From Eledone cirrhosa (lineage: Eukaryota; Mollusca; Cephalopoda; Octopoda; Eledonidae): a DNA stretch of 64,000 nucleotides. Of this stretch, positions 23,263 to 36,715 are shown one piece after another. Both the position numbers and the translations under genes were made by a program. The notes beneath the pieces are model-generated. The model did not search any database, was not told the DNA's origin, and saw only the letters and a program-made list of their open reading frames with translations. The stretch's first letter is position 1, and each line of letters begins with the position of its first letter. Location of the stretch: NCBI GenBank assembly GCA_964016885.1, contig OZ024743.1, positions 190,823,892 through 190,887,891 of the forward strand. Direction: 5' to 3'.

Positions 23263-24031
23263 CACACACACACACACACACCTGTATATATATATATATT
23301 TATATATATATTATACTCTTGATTTGGCCAGAGATGAATATTTCCAGATACCTTTTAAGGGTAACTTTCCGTATTTATTATTACTATGAAATATTGACTG
23401 TTATTCTGGTATCATATCTCTGTTTTTAGCCTAAGAAAATACCTATATGCGTGTATAAATAATACATGCATATATTTATTTTTTTTAAATCTAATTGAGT
23501 TCTTCACACGCAGTATTAAAATTATTGAAAAAATTAATTGACCCGCGTGCATATTATTTTATTATGTTTCGCGATAACCTCCCCTTTCCGCTTGATGACA
23601 GTGTAAAATTTCTCATTCTGATACTGCTGGAATTTTAAATTTGGCGGTCTGTCTGATACGGAGAGGGACCATCGATAGAAACATTGGATATCGGTAAGAA
23701 AAAAATGTTTCTATATCGATGTTTGACGGGCATCCACTGATGATTTATAAGTGCCCACCTGCATATATTCCTACGGACTATGTGCAGACTTCTACATAAC
23801 CTGGACTCATATTTCCCAACTTGTAGAAAACTTATAACGAAACAATTGTTTGGAAAGGGAGATGTATTTTAATTATGTCTCGTATAAGATAATACAACTG
23901 GCTATCCGCAAAATACATATAGTTAGCACCCCAAACGAAAAATTTGGATTATACTTAGGTGTAACCTAATGTTTGTTGAGTGAGATCGAAGCCAGTCAGA
24001 GTATAGGTTAAAGCTTTCTCTGTTAATGTAT

Positions 24032-24033
<2 letters not shown>
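23263..24033. other. Gene-free stretch
   Basis: A short CA/TA tract (23263-23315), then AT-rich DNA without recognisable coding or repeat content. Confidence 0.45.

Positions 24034-24074
<41 letters not shown>
24034..24074. repeat. TA microsatellite next to a PLE 3' end
   Basis: A pure TA run joined directly to the PLE 3'-end sequence that begins at about 24075. Confidence 0.92.
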
Positions 24075-24078
<4 letters not shown>

Positions 24079-24330
24079 ATACTTGGGGAGGGTCATATTT
24101 GTGTAATATTGCCAAAATTAATAACAGAACACATTCACTGTTTGGTTGGTTTTCGCTTTTCGCTTCTGTGTCTTTTATATCGGTAATCTAATTTATTCGG
24201 TCCTCAATGTTGCCATTGACTGACCAACGGTAAAAAATAATACAGATACAATATAGACACAAACGCATATATATATAGTTTATCAATATTCTTTCGTTGC
24301 ACATCTGAAACATCATCAGTGATGCTATTG
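24075..24330 (-). mobile_element. PLE 3'-end relic, same family as 3.6-7.7 kb
   Basis: Starts with ttgttatacttggggagggt and atattgccaaaattaataac, closely matching 3601-3640 and the two arms at 52755-53069. It extends to the hammerhead-like boxes at 24291-24319, which correspond to 3765-3793. No coding part is present, so this is a severely 5'-truncated insertion or a deletion remnant. Confidence 0.75.
24291..24319 (-). ncRNA. Hammerhead-ribozyme-like motif
   Basis: The minus strand reads CTGATGA, 17 bases that can form a short GTT/AAC stem, then GAAAG. Both conserved boxes match the hammerhead consensus. The context is a PLE 3' end, where such ribozymes are known. The other stems are not verified. 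Confidence 0.5.
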
Positions 24331-24374
24331 TTTCCTCCGGTTACATTGTATGTCTACGCCATCCTTATTTAGTC

Positions 24375-24487
<113 letters not shown>

Positions 24488-24570
24488 ATAATAATAAAAT
24501 TGAAGACTAAAATCCAAAGAGGGCTCGATAAGGAAAATATATATCAAATATATAAGAACCGTAGAGCAAA

Positions 24571-25402
24571 TATTTATTAAAATAACAGATTAAAGTTTAA
24601 GCAAAGAATCGCTGCTTTCACCCTTAACGGGATCTTCTGAAACTAACAAAGTCAATCTGTAAACGCAGAACTGGATATTTCAAAAAAGGTTGCAACCGGA
24701 GGAAGACAGAAAGACGATACATTGGTTCGTGGTAACGTTCGCTGTCAAAGAACGGGAAAAAACGAATAATACGTCATTAATAGGAGCGATGAAAAACAAT
24801 TACGCGCAAAGACAAAACCACGTGTATGGTTTAAAAGAGGTCGTAGACTAATGTTCTCTTAGGTGGTGCATAGAGACGTTCTCTGGCAATGAACGAAAAA
24901 AACGAAGATAATACGTGATATGTGGAGCGTAAAGAACAATAGCACGCAAAGACAAAACCACGTAAATGGTATAGCAGAAATCGTAGACTAAAATTCTAAC
25001 TAGGAGACCAAATGAATCTCCGCTACAGAGTTAAGAACAAAGTAAATAAATACAATACAGAAGTAATAGGAACAAATAAATACATACACGCAAACAGATA
25101 CGTACATACACAAGCATACGCAAAACCTTACCATGGGTATACAAAACCACGCAGATATAAATATGTGTGTGTGTGTATGCTTGTGTACAAATAAATAAAT
25201 AATTATATAAACGTATATAAGTAAATAAATACGTATATAACAAGCGCACACGCATACCTACATATAAATACACGAATGTTCGGAGACGTAAGTCTTTTGA
25301 AATATCCAGTTCTGCGTTTACAGATTGACTTTGTTAGTTTCAGAAGATCCCGTTAAGGGTGAAAGCAGCGATTCTTTGCTTAAACTTTAATCTGTTATTT
25401 TA

Positions 25403-25409
<7 letters not shown>
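24571..25409. mobile_element. Non-autonomous element with 115-bp terminal inverted repeats
   Basis: The left TIR (24571-24685) and right TIR (25295-25409) are inverse copies, beginning tatttattaaaataacagat and including cacccttaacgggatcttct. The interior has no transposase. It holds two related units about 140 bases apart (shared cgcaaagacaaaaccacgt at 24805 and 24945), then unrecognised sequence with ataaata-type runs. The right TIR ends directly in a TA tract. Total length is about 839 bases. The superfamily is unknown. Confidence 0.8.

Positions 25410-25483
<74 letters not shown>
25406..25483. repeat. TA microsatellite between two TIR elements
   Basis: A pure TA run filling the gap between the element ending at 25409 and the one starting at 25484. 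Confidence 0.95.
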
Positions 25484-25487
<4 letters not shown>

Positions 25488-25655
25488 GCATTTCCAGGCG
25501 CCGAAGAAACTTCGTCCTCGAGGACGCACCCTAATTTTGACAACCAAACATTTGGGAAAAAATAATAAACAACCTTCGGCCTCCTGGAATCATGGTAGAT
25601 TTTGGAGACTTATTTTAGGGAAAATGTAGCGTCTTCGACGCCGAGAAATACGGTA
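25484..25655. mobile_element. 172-bp MITE with about 24-bp TIRs
   Basis: The left end taccgcatttccaggcgccg and the inverse of the right end (taccgtatttctcggcgtcg) match at most positions. The interior is short and noncoding, with a second internal complementarity (ggaggccgaagg-like). TA flanks the left end. It resembles short TIR elements of the taccgtattt type found in many animals; the assignment is by appearance only. Confidence 0.7.
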
Positions 25656-25984
25656 CATGCTCACACACCCATACATATACATATACATATATATGTATGT
25701 GTTATATCGAACATTAATAATAATGTTCGATTCGTTTGTAAACAAACCGCCCGATTTGAAGCTGTGCCGTGCCGGTAACCGATCGTAACCTGTTTGATCA
25801 ACACTGGCTTTGAGGAACAATCAGCATGTTTCTAGGTCATTACCCTTCATCAGGACTCTATATCTCTGCCATTCTGTTGAATGGCTGAAAATATATAATA
25901 TTGTCTTAAGTACACATCGGCTGTGTAGCCTCATTTCCATACCGAGTGAGTTACGACTGGCCTTGCAGAATATTAAAAATAAAA
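25656..25984 (-). mobile_element. Possible retroelement 3' relic with hammerhead-like motif
   Basis: Contains the minus-strand motif at 25828-25853, annotated separately, and no coding sequence. A small palindrome (cgaacattaataataatgttcg, 25709-25730) lies beside it. By analogy with 24075-24330 it may be a PLE 3' end, but no conserved terminal sequence confirms this. Confidence 0.3.
25828..25853 (-). ncRNA. Hammerhead-ribozyme-like motif
   Basis: The minus strand reads CTGATGA, then AG, a GGT/ACC stem with a 4-base loop, TA, then GAAAC. Both core boxes match the hammerhead consensus. Closing stems I and III were not established. Confidence 0.45.
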
Positions 25985-26840
25985 TTAGAGAAGTTCAAGT
26001 CCGGGTCCTATGGACAAATTCCAGAAACCCCTGAGCTGACAATGCTACCAGTTAGCGTTCTCTGTTCGAGATAAACACTACAGGTACGGAAGTCCTGTCA
26101 CCCGAGCCTGCCCGAGATGCGCGCGGGGCGACGAAACCGTCATGCACGCACTCGTTCAGTTCCCGAGCATTGCTGAGTTTTGGGGCTATATATAACAGTG
26201 TTCTCCTGTGTAGGACGGATCCGGTTATTGACTGAATCCATTGTGCAGATTACCCCGCCGTCCTCCTTTAATGAGGAGGAAGGGCAAGCAGTTTTCATCT
26301 GCCATGGTGGCCATGGTGAAAGATATTGTGTGGTGGACAAGGTTGAAAGGGTTGAAGACGGATACTTTTTATGTTCCACTTGAAAAGGAAAATCAGGGTG
26401 GAGAGGAAAGTGCTGTCTTCTAGTAAGTATTTTGAAAGTTTGGTGAAAGTGGCGAGTCTGGTCCGAGTGAACGAGCCCGCTGAGTATACGCCTGTAGATT
26501 AAGTAGTGGAAGAACTGAGAGAGAGTGCTTGCCCTGGTGGTTAGGGTGGCCGTAGTCTTTCGTCTTGTTTTCGCCACGAGTGGCCCTCGGATTCCCCCCC
26601 CCCCCATTGGGGAATTTTCGTTCTTTGAATTTTTTTAATTTGTTTCTACACATTTGTTTTTTTATAACGTTAATTTACACAACCAAACCCCACTTTGTAT
26701 CGTCCTGTACCTTTCTGTGGCATCTGTAATTTTTTTCTGCATGTTAGCTCTTGTGGCCAATAAAGAAACCATTATTATTATTATTGTTGTTGTTTTGTTG
26801 TTTTTGTTGTTGTTATTATTACTGTTATTATTACTACTCA
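25985..26840 (+). mobile_element. LINE 3' end: zinc-knuckle C-terminus, 3' UTR, TTA tail
   Basis: Bases 26043-26200 encode CYQLAFSVRDKHYRYGSPVT, then RACPRCARGDETVMHALVQF and PSIAEFWGYI. This CxxC...H...(C) pattern is the C-terminal zinc knuckle of L1/Tx1-like LINEs (usual form CPxCxxxxETxxHxxxxCP; here the last Cys is Phe). A 3' UTR of about 570 bases follows, ending tcttgtggccaataaagaaa and a tta/ttg repeat tail (26778-26840). The UTR end resembles the minus-strand LINE at 21140. A minus-strand frame across 26140-26607 is a shadow. Confidence 0.75.
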
Positions 26841-27576
26841 AAACCAATTGGATGAAAGCTAACATCGATGGACAAAATTGCTCTCCACAGTACAAAAAAT
26901 TCCATAAAGCAGACCAATTTGTGGCACATATTGCTAGTGGGTGTGAGCAATTAGGAAAAAGACGTTATAAAACCCGGCATGATCTTATAGGAAAAAGTGT
27001 CCATTGGGAGGTGTACAAAATATACAATATAGAAATGCAATGACAGTGGTACAAATATAGTCCTCTTGAATTTTGCCTATCAGGTGAGGGAGTAAATTTA
27101 TTTTGGGACATTGAGGTCGAGATCGCAAACTAAGTCCAACACAACCGCTCTGATTTTGGTGTAAAACAATCACCCCCCGCCCAATAAAATAAAATGGTCT
27201 CCTCTTGATACTTCGATCCCTCAAGACCACAATGTGGCTGAAAATGTAATAGAAAAGATCAATAAGTAAGCAGGCTTTACAGGCGTTATTAGAACTGATC
27301 ACCATGTAGAGACAGAAGTCGTTCCATTCGTCATTGGGGCGTTAGGCAGGCACGTTCCCTAAACGTATTATGTCTTTTATTAAAAGCCTTGGGATACCCA
27401 CTTCATAGGCAGTGCCCAAATTTCTACTATCCTCAGCACTCGATATATTGAACCTCCGATATCAGGGACTGATCTGGAGCCAATTAACACGCCGCACCTA
27501 GCAACCAATGGCTAGAGAAACCTTACAAAAAGAAGAAAAAATTATTATCATTATCATTATTATTGTTGTTATTATT
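26841..27576 (+). pseudogene. LINE C-terminus with zinc finger and restriction-like endonuclease remnant
   Basis: The plus strand encodes CSPQYKKFHKADQFVAHIAS followed by GCEQLGKRRYKTRHDLIGKS and VHWEVYKIYNIE, then LFWDIEVEIAN and HNRSDFG. This matches the end of R2/NeSL-type LINE proteins that I recognise: a CCHC knuckle (CxxC...HIxSxC; here partly lost), the YKxRHDxxxxxxHWxxxxKY segment, and the W-D-x-x-V...HxRPD start of the PD-(D/E)XK nuclease. Stops appear after about 60 codons. A tta-rich tail ends it near 27576. It follows directly on the tail of the preceding LINE. Confidence 0.72.
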
Positions 27577-30500
27577 TGTATTTGGATGTATTTATTTTGC
27601 TTTCTGTTTGTACGAGCTGACACCAATCTCACATAGAGACCTCTAGTGACAAGAAGTTACAATTTCAATCGGACATTATGATTGGATGGTTGATAATTGC
27701 CATGTTTTTTGGGGAAGAATGTAGTTCGTAGCTTCGGTTCGAGAGATATTTTGTTTTAGATAATGCCTGTCAAAACATAAGAAAATTATAAGTTTGCTTA
27801 AAAGTAGTTGTTTTGTGCTAAAATGATACTCTAGTAAAAAAGAAAATAACCATAAATTGTATTTGCTATAATGTACTTTTAAAAGTGTTTTTGATAATGC
27901 GAAAATATTGATTTTAGAGGGAGGTACATAGACAGTATTCTTCGTGGGATATGAGTGTTCCTCAGAGTAATATTTTCTGAATTCATTCCATTTGGGGATT
28001 TCCTGACATTTTAGAGAGGTAAGGAACCTACAACCACGGTTATTATTCTAGTCAGACGTTCAACATATTATTACCATTATTGGTGATAAACGTTGTGTTC
28101 GGACTATAATACTTGATCAAGGACGAAAAGCATTATTATCGTCCCTCTAAAGCCTTTACATACTGTTCATAACACTACTCACATTGTGCGGATGATCCTC
28201 CAGATAATGCGTGTTGATCCAGTTAAACGAAATTCTTGCATCACATCCCCTCCTAGATAAGGGCAAAACTTTCTAGGATTTACTTTCAAATTCTCTGCTA
28301 CAGTTCCCCAAACTGAAGTTATAATCTTTCTGTTACCATGCTTCAAAACGTTAAATCAACACCTCCAGTTGAACATATATTGAATATATTTTCCTTTCTT
28401 TCCATAATAAACACATTAGAAAACTTAAAGTTAATACAACGCAAGATATATTTGCCACGTCAATATATATATATCATACTATAATATATCATATCATATT
28501 ATATATATATATAATATATACATACACCTTTCAATGATGTATACATCATAGAAAGGTGTCGGGTCTCATCCTTCTCCAGATATAAATATTGCCGATTTAC
28601 TTCTAGAGAAAAAGTTAGAGGAGGAAGTGAGTATGAGATTTAGCAGAGGGATGGATCCCAGTACCAGCATTTCGGAAATATTTAAATCGAAAAACATGTA
28701 TACGTTTACATGTGATTAGTATAATAATATTTCTTCGTCCACAGTAACTAATCCTCTTTGGAAACTCGGGCAGAATGCCAATTTGTAAAAAGATTTATTT
28801 AAGTTACATATCATTGTATTACTTCCAATGCAAACATAAAGTTAACGTTGTGAAATAAGGTTTTTAAGTTATAAGTTTGAAATTCTTAATTAATATGTTA
28901 GAATATTGGTTAGCAAAATTCATAACCCTCTCACATGTCCCTTTATATTCTAGATTCGACAATCCGAGTGGGTCAATTTTACCTTGCATTTTCCTGAAGC
29001 CAATAAAATAAGTACAAATCAAATGATTACATTGATTGAATTAACAACATACTTTAATGTTGTGATATCGGAATAACATCGTTGTTTATGAGAAGAGGTA
29101 TATTCTATCATATCAATCCCATTATTTGCTATGCAGTTAATTTATCAACTTTGTATCGATGAAAGGTAAAGTGGTTATCAGCATAATGTGGACTTAGAAC
29201 GTGCAAGAACGTGACTAAATTTCGCAAAGCATTTCCTCCACTTCTATCAATTCCTCCAGGAATTAACGTTTCAGTATTTTCCCTTGACAAGCCACTGTAC
29301 AGTACAGTTGAAACATTGTTCAGTTGAAACAGCTTTCAACAAAAAGTGTAATTCTATTTTATAAACATTGAAACCATATTTTGTTTCACTGTGATAACAG
29401 CGGTTTATCTTTCCCCAAATTTGCAGACATTTATCTATTTCTGTCTTAGCTATTTCCGTGACATTCTATATCAGAACTACAATCTCTCCAGCGGTTTTTA
29501 AACTACCGTCTTTCAAAATTCTGAAGCAAGTATAATGAGCAACAAAAAAAAGAATTAATTATTAACTATCATTTTTATACCTAACCTTACTTATTAAATT
29601 GAACAAAATAGTTGCAAAATTCATTACTATACATATATTTCATTGAACATGTTTTCAGATAAATAATTTTTCTATCTTTGTGATATGTCAGAAAAAAAGA
29701 GTCATGGGGAAATTTAAAATAGGTAAGTGCTAAATTTAAAAAGAACCTGGGGTTTCTAAAACGCGATTTTGAGATATTTCAAATTATGTAATTATATATG
29801 CTTATGAGCTAAAAGAGTTTGAACTATATTTAAAAGAATTTCTGAATAGAATATTTTGTTTTTAATAACAAGGAGCTTTACATATGTCTCTTCTGCATTA
29901 AATGGAATAGAAAAGATCTCTCCTTAAATGAATGGGACACAATAATATCAGGGCTGGAAGAAAATCATGTGTATAAGTAAACAAACTAACACATGACATG
30001 ATCCAACGTGGGCATATATATAGCTGGAAGTAGCAATCAAATCTTCATCAAATAACATCTCACCATATTATATAAGGAAAGGTCATATTGGGCCTTGTAA
30101 TTCAAGATATATAGAAATATGAATAATTGCGTCTTGAATACCTTGCCTTTAACATCGCTCTACACTCAATCAGACGTGGCTTGTGGAAAAATAACAACCC
30201 TAATAAACTATCTATCATCCTGTGAAATTTATCATGTCATTATTTATCATCATTCTTATCCGCCTTCCACACATTTGCACCATCATCGTCATCATAATCA
30301 CCACCATGAATGAGTAAAGCATATACTGCAGATGGCTTAGTAATCTCCGTCTCGGTCGTACAATCATTACTCCATCAGGTGCAGCTGACCTCTAATGAAG
30401 ACGTACTCATCCTCGGTTCACCGATCATGCATCATGCCATTCGCTCTACCTTCAATTCCAGGCTTTGCCAGGTAAAACTCTGACGTGCAGACTAAACCAA

Positions 30501-32699
30501 TTCTGACAGATTCTTTCTTTTATGATCAGATAATCGATAAACCACAACCTTGCACTCTCAAACTTTGGGGCTTAAAGTTTGATTTCCTAATCAAGCAAAT
30601 AAATTTGAACATCATTTTTATGCTACGATTGGCCTAAAGGGGCTTTCAAACTGTGAGAAGGATCTTGAATTCGTTTTCGAAGCAGAAAGTAAAGGAACAC
30701 AAAAGACCGAATTAACTGCAGTGATTGAGGACTTCACCAAAGTTGTATTCTCGAATTGGATAGGGATTTTTTCTACCAGGAAGACCTAAAATTATGAACA
30801 TACATATTTTCCCCCAGAAAATTGATCGGAAGAAGTGTTATGTAGCCCATTATTCTATTCTGCAATTTTACTTATTATCCAATTTTGTATCATATTTATC
30901 TAAAGAATTTTGTAACCCAGAATTTACAAGAAACCTTATGAAATATGGAAAATGGAAATGAAATGGTAGTTTTAACGCCGATTGGAAGCATTTTAACAAA
31001 TACTCAAACAGCATTTAAATATTTTGTTTGATAATAAATATGTTCCAATCCACAGTAAATGTTTCTTCAACAATAAACATAACTATTGTTTGAGCATATT
31101 TGTCTTTAATGTATGAATACTCTTTTGTATGAATATTTATTTAGTTAGTTTCCATGTTGCATAAATACAATGTATATAATCTAACAACCGTGTACACATG
31201 GGAAAATAATGTACATAATATCTAAAGCAAATAGATTGCTACATCTATGCACACGCCAAAGCATAATTTTATTGTCTGAATTTAATATTTCTTCGTAAAT
31301 CTGTTTATTCATCATTGGAATCGCTGTAGAACATACATTGAAAATGACTTACTTCAAAGAAGCATGTTTTAAAAACAGCTGGGATTGAAAATTTCCCAAA
31401 CTGGCTACATAACGTTATGTATTTGTTATTAACTATCTATGCGAGATGCTATCCAACTTTAGGGAATCAAAGTTTGCATTTCACAAAAATTTAAAGACGA
31501 AGTGTGGATAAACGCTAGCAATATCTTTCACGTGAAAAGATTACTTAAACTGGCTGGATCCCAATTCGAGAGGACACACTACTCTCTTTAAGGGATCGAA
31601 GAATTACGAGCTCTCGGATATCAGACGGTGCTTTGAGAAAACATGCCGTTAGCCCTGGACACAATACTTTTTCGGTTACAGTTTATAACTTTATAACCAC
31701 TTACCTGGGTGTCCAATAACTTATTGAGTTACCAATCTGCACCTATGCGTATGCCTTGTAATATTTATAACTACAAGAACACTAAAACTAAAGTTAAATC
31801 GTGAAGCTTAACATTAGCCGCGATTAAAGGCTACCAAAAGGTTGGCTCTCCTTTTCAGTAACGTTAAAAGTGAAATAAAAATATAAAGCCGTGCTCAGAA
31901 TGAATGTCACGGAAATAAGAATGACAGTGTGTTTAGGGCATATATCATAATTACACACACAACGCACGGACAACTACACACACTCTCACAATTACACAAC
32001 ATTTTAAAATCAATCATGAACACGCACACATCTGTACACATACACGCACGCACTTGTATACATACATGCACACACCTGTATACTTACACTCACAAACACG
32101 TAACGTTCTAAAATCAATCATTGGAAAGACCTAGGAAGTAATCAAATTAACAAGCAGACATGAATGTTATGAGTAAATTATTGAAAACTCCACTAAGTCG
32201 GAAGAACTGTGTCTGATACCTAATCATATCCAATGACTTTACACTGACTCACAAGAATAACAAACATACATAATCACATTCAAAAACACACATAAAAATA
32301 TGTATGCACATTTCTACTCAGACATTTAGAAGCACAGATACACACACTCATACTCACCTGGTTTCATACAATGAACACTTGCACACATACAACATGCACA
32401 GAAACATTAATAACCATCAACAATTACAGTTACACAATTACACCGATACACACATTAACTCACACACACACACACATACATACATAAGCCAAATTTGACA
32501 GAATGGCAAAATATGAACCACATATCAATTATAACCTTAGCAGACAGGCTGAGTAAAAACTGACAGTCCATGTAAATTGATTGTAGTCGTCCCAGTAGAG
32601 TAAACATATTGATTTAAGTTTGACAATGGACTGGGACACGAGATATAAGTATATTTCGAGATAAAGAAATTATGAAGTAAATATGATTATTTATCAAAT
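27577..32699. other. About 5 kb of quiet AT-rich DNA without recognised genes or elements
   Basis: Frames are short and lack domains. There is one small hairpin around 28527-28555 (acacctttc with gaaaggtgt), TA-rich stretches near 28465-28520, an atcatc patch near 30250-30305 and CA-rich patches near 31955-32100 and 32335-32490. No SINE or PLE copies were seen here, in contrast with the rest of the window, so it may be less disturbed single-copy sequence. Regulatory content cannot be judged from sequence alone. Confidence 0.5.
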
Positions 32700-32734
32700 T
32701 GTATATATATATATATATATAAACACATACACAA

Positions 32735-32768
<34 letters not shown>

Positions 32769-32770
32769 CA
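32700..32770. repeat. TA-CA-TA microsatellite
   Basis: Short TA, CA and TA runs directly upstream of a hairpin-ended repeat copy. Confidence 0.9.
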
Positions 32771-32780
32771 GATTGGAGGT

Positions 32781-32948
32781 GGTAAAAAAACAGTTAGTCC
32801 TTTACTTACCAGAGTACTCGATACTTGGTGTAGTAGAGTTGGTAATATGAAAAAATGCAGGACCCCGACGGCTGAGGTACGACATTTCAACAGCTAGATC
32901 TAGCTGTTGAAACGGTCGGAGCTCAGCCGTCGGCATCCTGACGTTTAT
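32781..32948 (+). mobile_element. Hairpin-ended interspersed repeat (copy 3)
   Basis: Contains accagagtactcgatacttg, gtagtagagttggtaat, aggaccccgacggctgagg, the inverted core agctagatctagct and gagctcagccgtcgg. Same order as 11241-11440, with a shorter left part. CA/TA tracts flank both sides. Confidence 0.72.
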
Positions 32949-33073
<125 letters not shown>

Positions 33074-33295
33074 TAATACTTATATACACACACGCACATA
33101 TATATGTGTGTGTTTGTGTGTTTGTGCGAGTGTGTGTGTGTGCGTGTCTGTGGATGTGTATGTATGCGTGTCTATACATAACTATTCCTTTTAATTTCCT
33201 TAACTCAAACGCAAATATATTGGGCCGAACCCAACGCTGTCTAAGAACTCACGTAAACGTAATTCATAAACACGTTCTCAAGTTTACCAAACATA

Positions 33296-34096
33296 TCTGT
33301 ATATATATAACATTAAGTATGTGTGTCTGAGTATTACCTATAGGGGCCTACATCTTACAACCGATTTTCATGAAACTTTACAGGCTCATAGATTAGTCAT
33401 CGGGGAATATTTTCTATATATCACCGTATCGTTTTTTTTATTCTGGGGTCATTCTGCAGATAAACATCGATAGGGGGTGGTCACTTATTTTGAGGTATCC
33501 AAAAATGAGATTTTTGGCTCTAGCGCCCACATATTGCCACCGATTTCGTTCAAATTATAAAGCAAAATAGAATTTATCATTGCACATCTTGTAATGGCTT
33601 TATATTCTGCATTTGTTGATCAGAAACGGAGTGGCAACCGCTTAAATATTAGAAAATACCACTTTTAGACTCAAATTTCCACTTTTTCGGCTCTAGCTCC
33701 CACATTAATCAACCTACTTTGTTCAAATTTCACACTACGCTAGATCTGATTATTTCACATCTTGAAGTGTTTTACATTTTGGATCTTTTGTTAAGGTACG
33801 GTGTGGCAGCCGCTTAAATATTCGAAAATACCACCTTTTCGCTCTAATTTCAGCCTTTTCAGCTCTAGCTCCCACATTTTTCAAACAATTTTGTTCAAAT
33901 TCGAAACTCCCTCCCCCAGCTTGCCCCTTCATCAGTCACCCGCGTTTCTCCGTGATAGAGGTCATCACCACCCTCCCCCGCATGGCCCATATGTGGTCAT
34001 AGATGAGTCATCGAGACGCAGTCGCTAAGATCAACACCTTTTCATCAAAGCAGATATTATTTTACCTACCCAGGCAACGTTGGGTACTGCTTTTAG
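33296..34096 (+). mobile_element. Non-autonomous Helitron-like element with three internal repeats
   Basis: The candidate 5' end is tctgtatatatataacatta. The 3' end has a hairpin acccaggcaacgttgggt (34070-34087), then ctgcttttagt, close to the Helitron rule of a GC-rich hairpin near a CTRR-T end. The flanks are A on the left and TA-rich on the right, as expected for A/T insertion. Inside, ctctagc(g/t)cccacat recurs at about 33516, 33689 and 33861 (period about 173), each time followed by gttcaaatt. No Rep or helicase is encoded. The 3' terminal bases are TTAG rather than CTAG. Confidence 0.62.
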
Positions 34097-34266
34097 TATA
34101 TATATATATATATATACCATGTTGGACTTAAAATATAACTAACCACACTCGTCAAAACCATACTCAAATACTCCAAGCACTAGACAAAGTAGAGTGGTGA
34201 CGGACGTTTAATTAGAAAAGGCTTCTAAAGGACTCGAATTGTTTCATTCGTATGAAATAATCAGGA

Positions 34267-34267
<1 letters not shown>

Positions 34268-34358
<91 letters not shown>

Positions 34359-34412
34359 GTGTGTGTGTGTGTGTGTGTATGTGTGTGTGGGGGGGGGGGG
34401 TGCGCGCGTGCG
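34268..34412. repeat. TA and TG microsatellite with a G run
   Basis: A TA run, a TG run of about 100 bases and a run of about 12 G near 34389-34400. Confidence 0.95.
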
Positions 34413-35434
34413 TGTGTATATGTGAAGTCTTAACGAAAAGAGGAACAGTAGAACTGACAGAAGATCAGAGTGTAAGATTTATTTGACAACTTACTCTAAC
34501 TCACAAAACGCTTGTTAGTTAGCGAAATATTTTCATACTCTCGTACTTCATATAACAGGGAAGCCTTTTAGTCCAAGTCTAAGAAATAAAAGCATTATTT
34601 TGCATTTCTCCTTCTGCTTTGCTGAAGGTAGTGAAAATCTCTTTTTGGTGCTACAATATAGAAGAGTAAATCTTATCGGCAATGGCATTAGGTGTTTCGG
34701 GAGACATAAAGTATACAAAACAAAGCAGATTAGACGTAAGATTGTCTTAAAGTTTGTATGACAGAATTTTAAATTGCAGAGGATGATCGATACTTTCAAA
34801 AGTGTCTAACGTGGATAATAGGGACGCTTTAAGAAGGAGAATAAAAACAGTATTATTAGACTTACTGTAATATATAATTTTGGGAGATTGAGACCAATAT
34901 TTGTAAGCGATGGAACTAAATTTACATATAAAAAATATACACATAATTACAATTTAGCCCAATGCAGAAAGTCTATTTCGGAGTCTCTGGAAAAAGAAAA
35001 TATCAAGACTAAATTTAGTGCCTGAAAGACAAATTTAAATATAGTGTTATATTAATCCATTCTTCTAACCTGTTTTATACTATATTAGTATGAATATAAT
35101 TTCCAATATTCACACATTTTCCAATGATTTTAAATATATATGAGTAACATAAAGGAATGTTGACCACTAACCAAAATCATAAAACATTCAGTTGGTAAGA
35201 CGCTTATATTTTGTAGCAGTATATTCAGCTGAGATATTGTTAATATATTGATGAATATTTCTGGTAATCAGCAGATATGTTTAAATCATAGTAAAATGTT
35301 ATAAACAAATATATAGCCATGTGCAGAGGAGGGTAGATAAATTAATGTAAAATAATAATTGGTAGCATACAATGGGTTACAAAGATCGAAATATATACTA
35401 TCAATTTCAAGTTCACTTTATATGTATATATATA

Positions 35435-35436
<2 letters not shown>
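34413..35436. other. Gene-free stretch
   Basis: Unrecognised AT-rich DNA. Short frames on both strands lack domains. Confidence 0.45.

Positions 35437-35480
<44 letters not shown>
35437..35480. repeat. ACT trinucleotide microsatellite
   Basis: A pure tactac run of about 44 bases. The sequence following it (aaactttgtgattgcttgtt, tgtctgtaatg) resembles some Helitron 5' regions, but no matching 3' end was found. Confidence 0.88.
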
Positions 35481-35481
<1 letters not shown>

Positions 35482-35639
35482 AAACTTTGTGATTGCTTGT
35501 TTGTCTGTAATGTAATACAGCCAAAAGGATGCATAATGGGGAAAAACTTTGATAAGAAGTTGACCCTGAAATGGGAATACAAATGGAATAAAACAAGTTT
35601 CGCATAAATCGAAGCACGGGTTCCCGGGATATGGGGTTT

Positions 35640-36532
<893 letters not shown>

Positions 36533-36535
<3 letters not shown>

Positions 36536-36604
36536 TTACACGGCTCAGAAATATTCCTTTCTTTGAGCTATTTAATTGTAAAAGACTATTTGAGTTTATA
36601 ACTC

Positions 36605-36669
<65 letters not shown>

Positions 36670-36715
36670 CACATATTTATATATATATATACATACACAC
36701 ATGTATATATATTTT
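36533..36715. repeat. Dispersed repeat copy followed by TA/CA microsatellite
   Basis: Bases 36533-36612 repeat the 13395-13480 sequence. A TA tract (36613-36662) and mixed TA/CA runs follow. Confidence 0.8.

Noticed and set aside
26140..26653. Minus-strand frames of 155 and 77 codons
   Set aside because: They are antisense to the LINE 3' UTR and carry no domain.
27577..32699. Host exons in the quiet region
   Set aside because: I looked for longer frames with normal composition and splice-like borders. None had a recognisable domain, so I report no gene.
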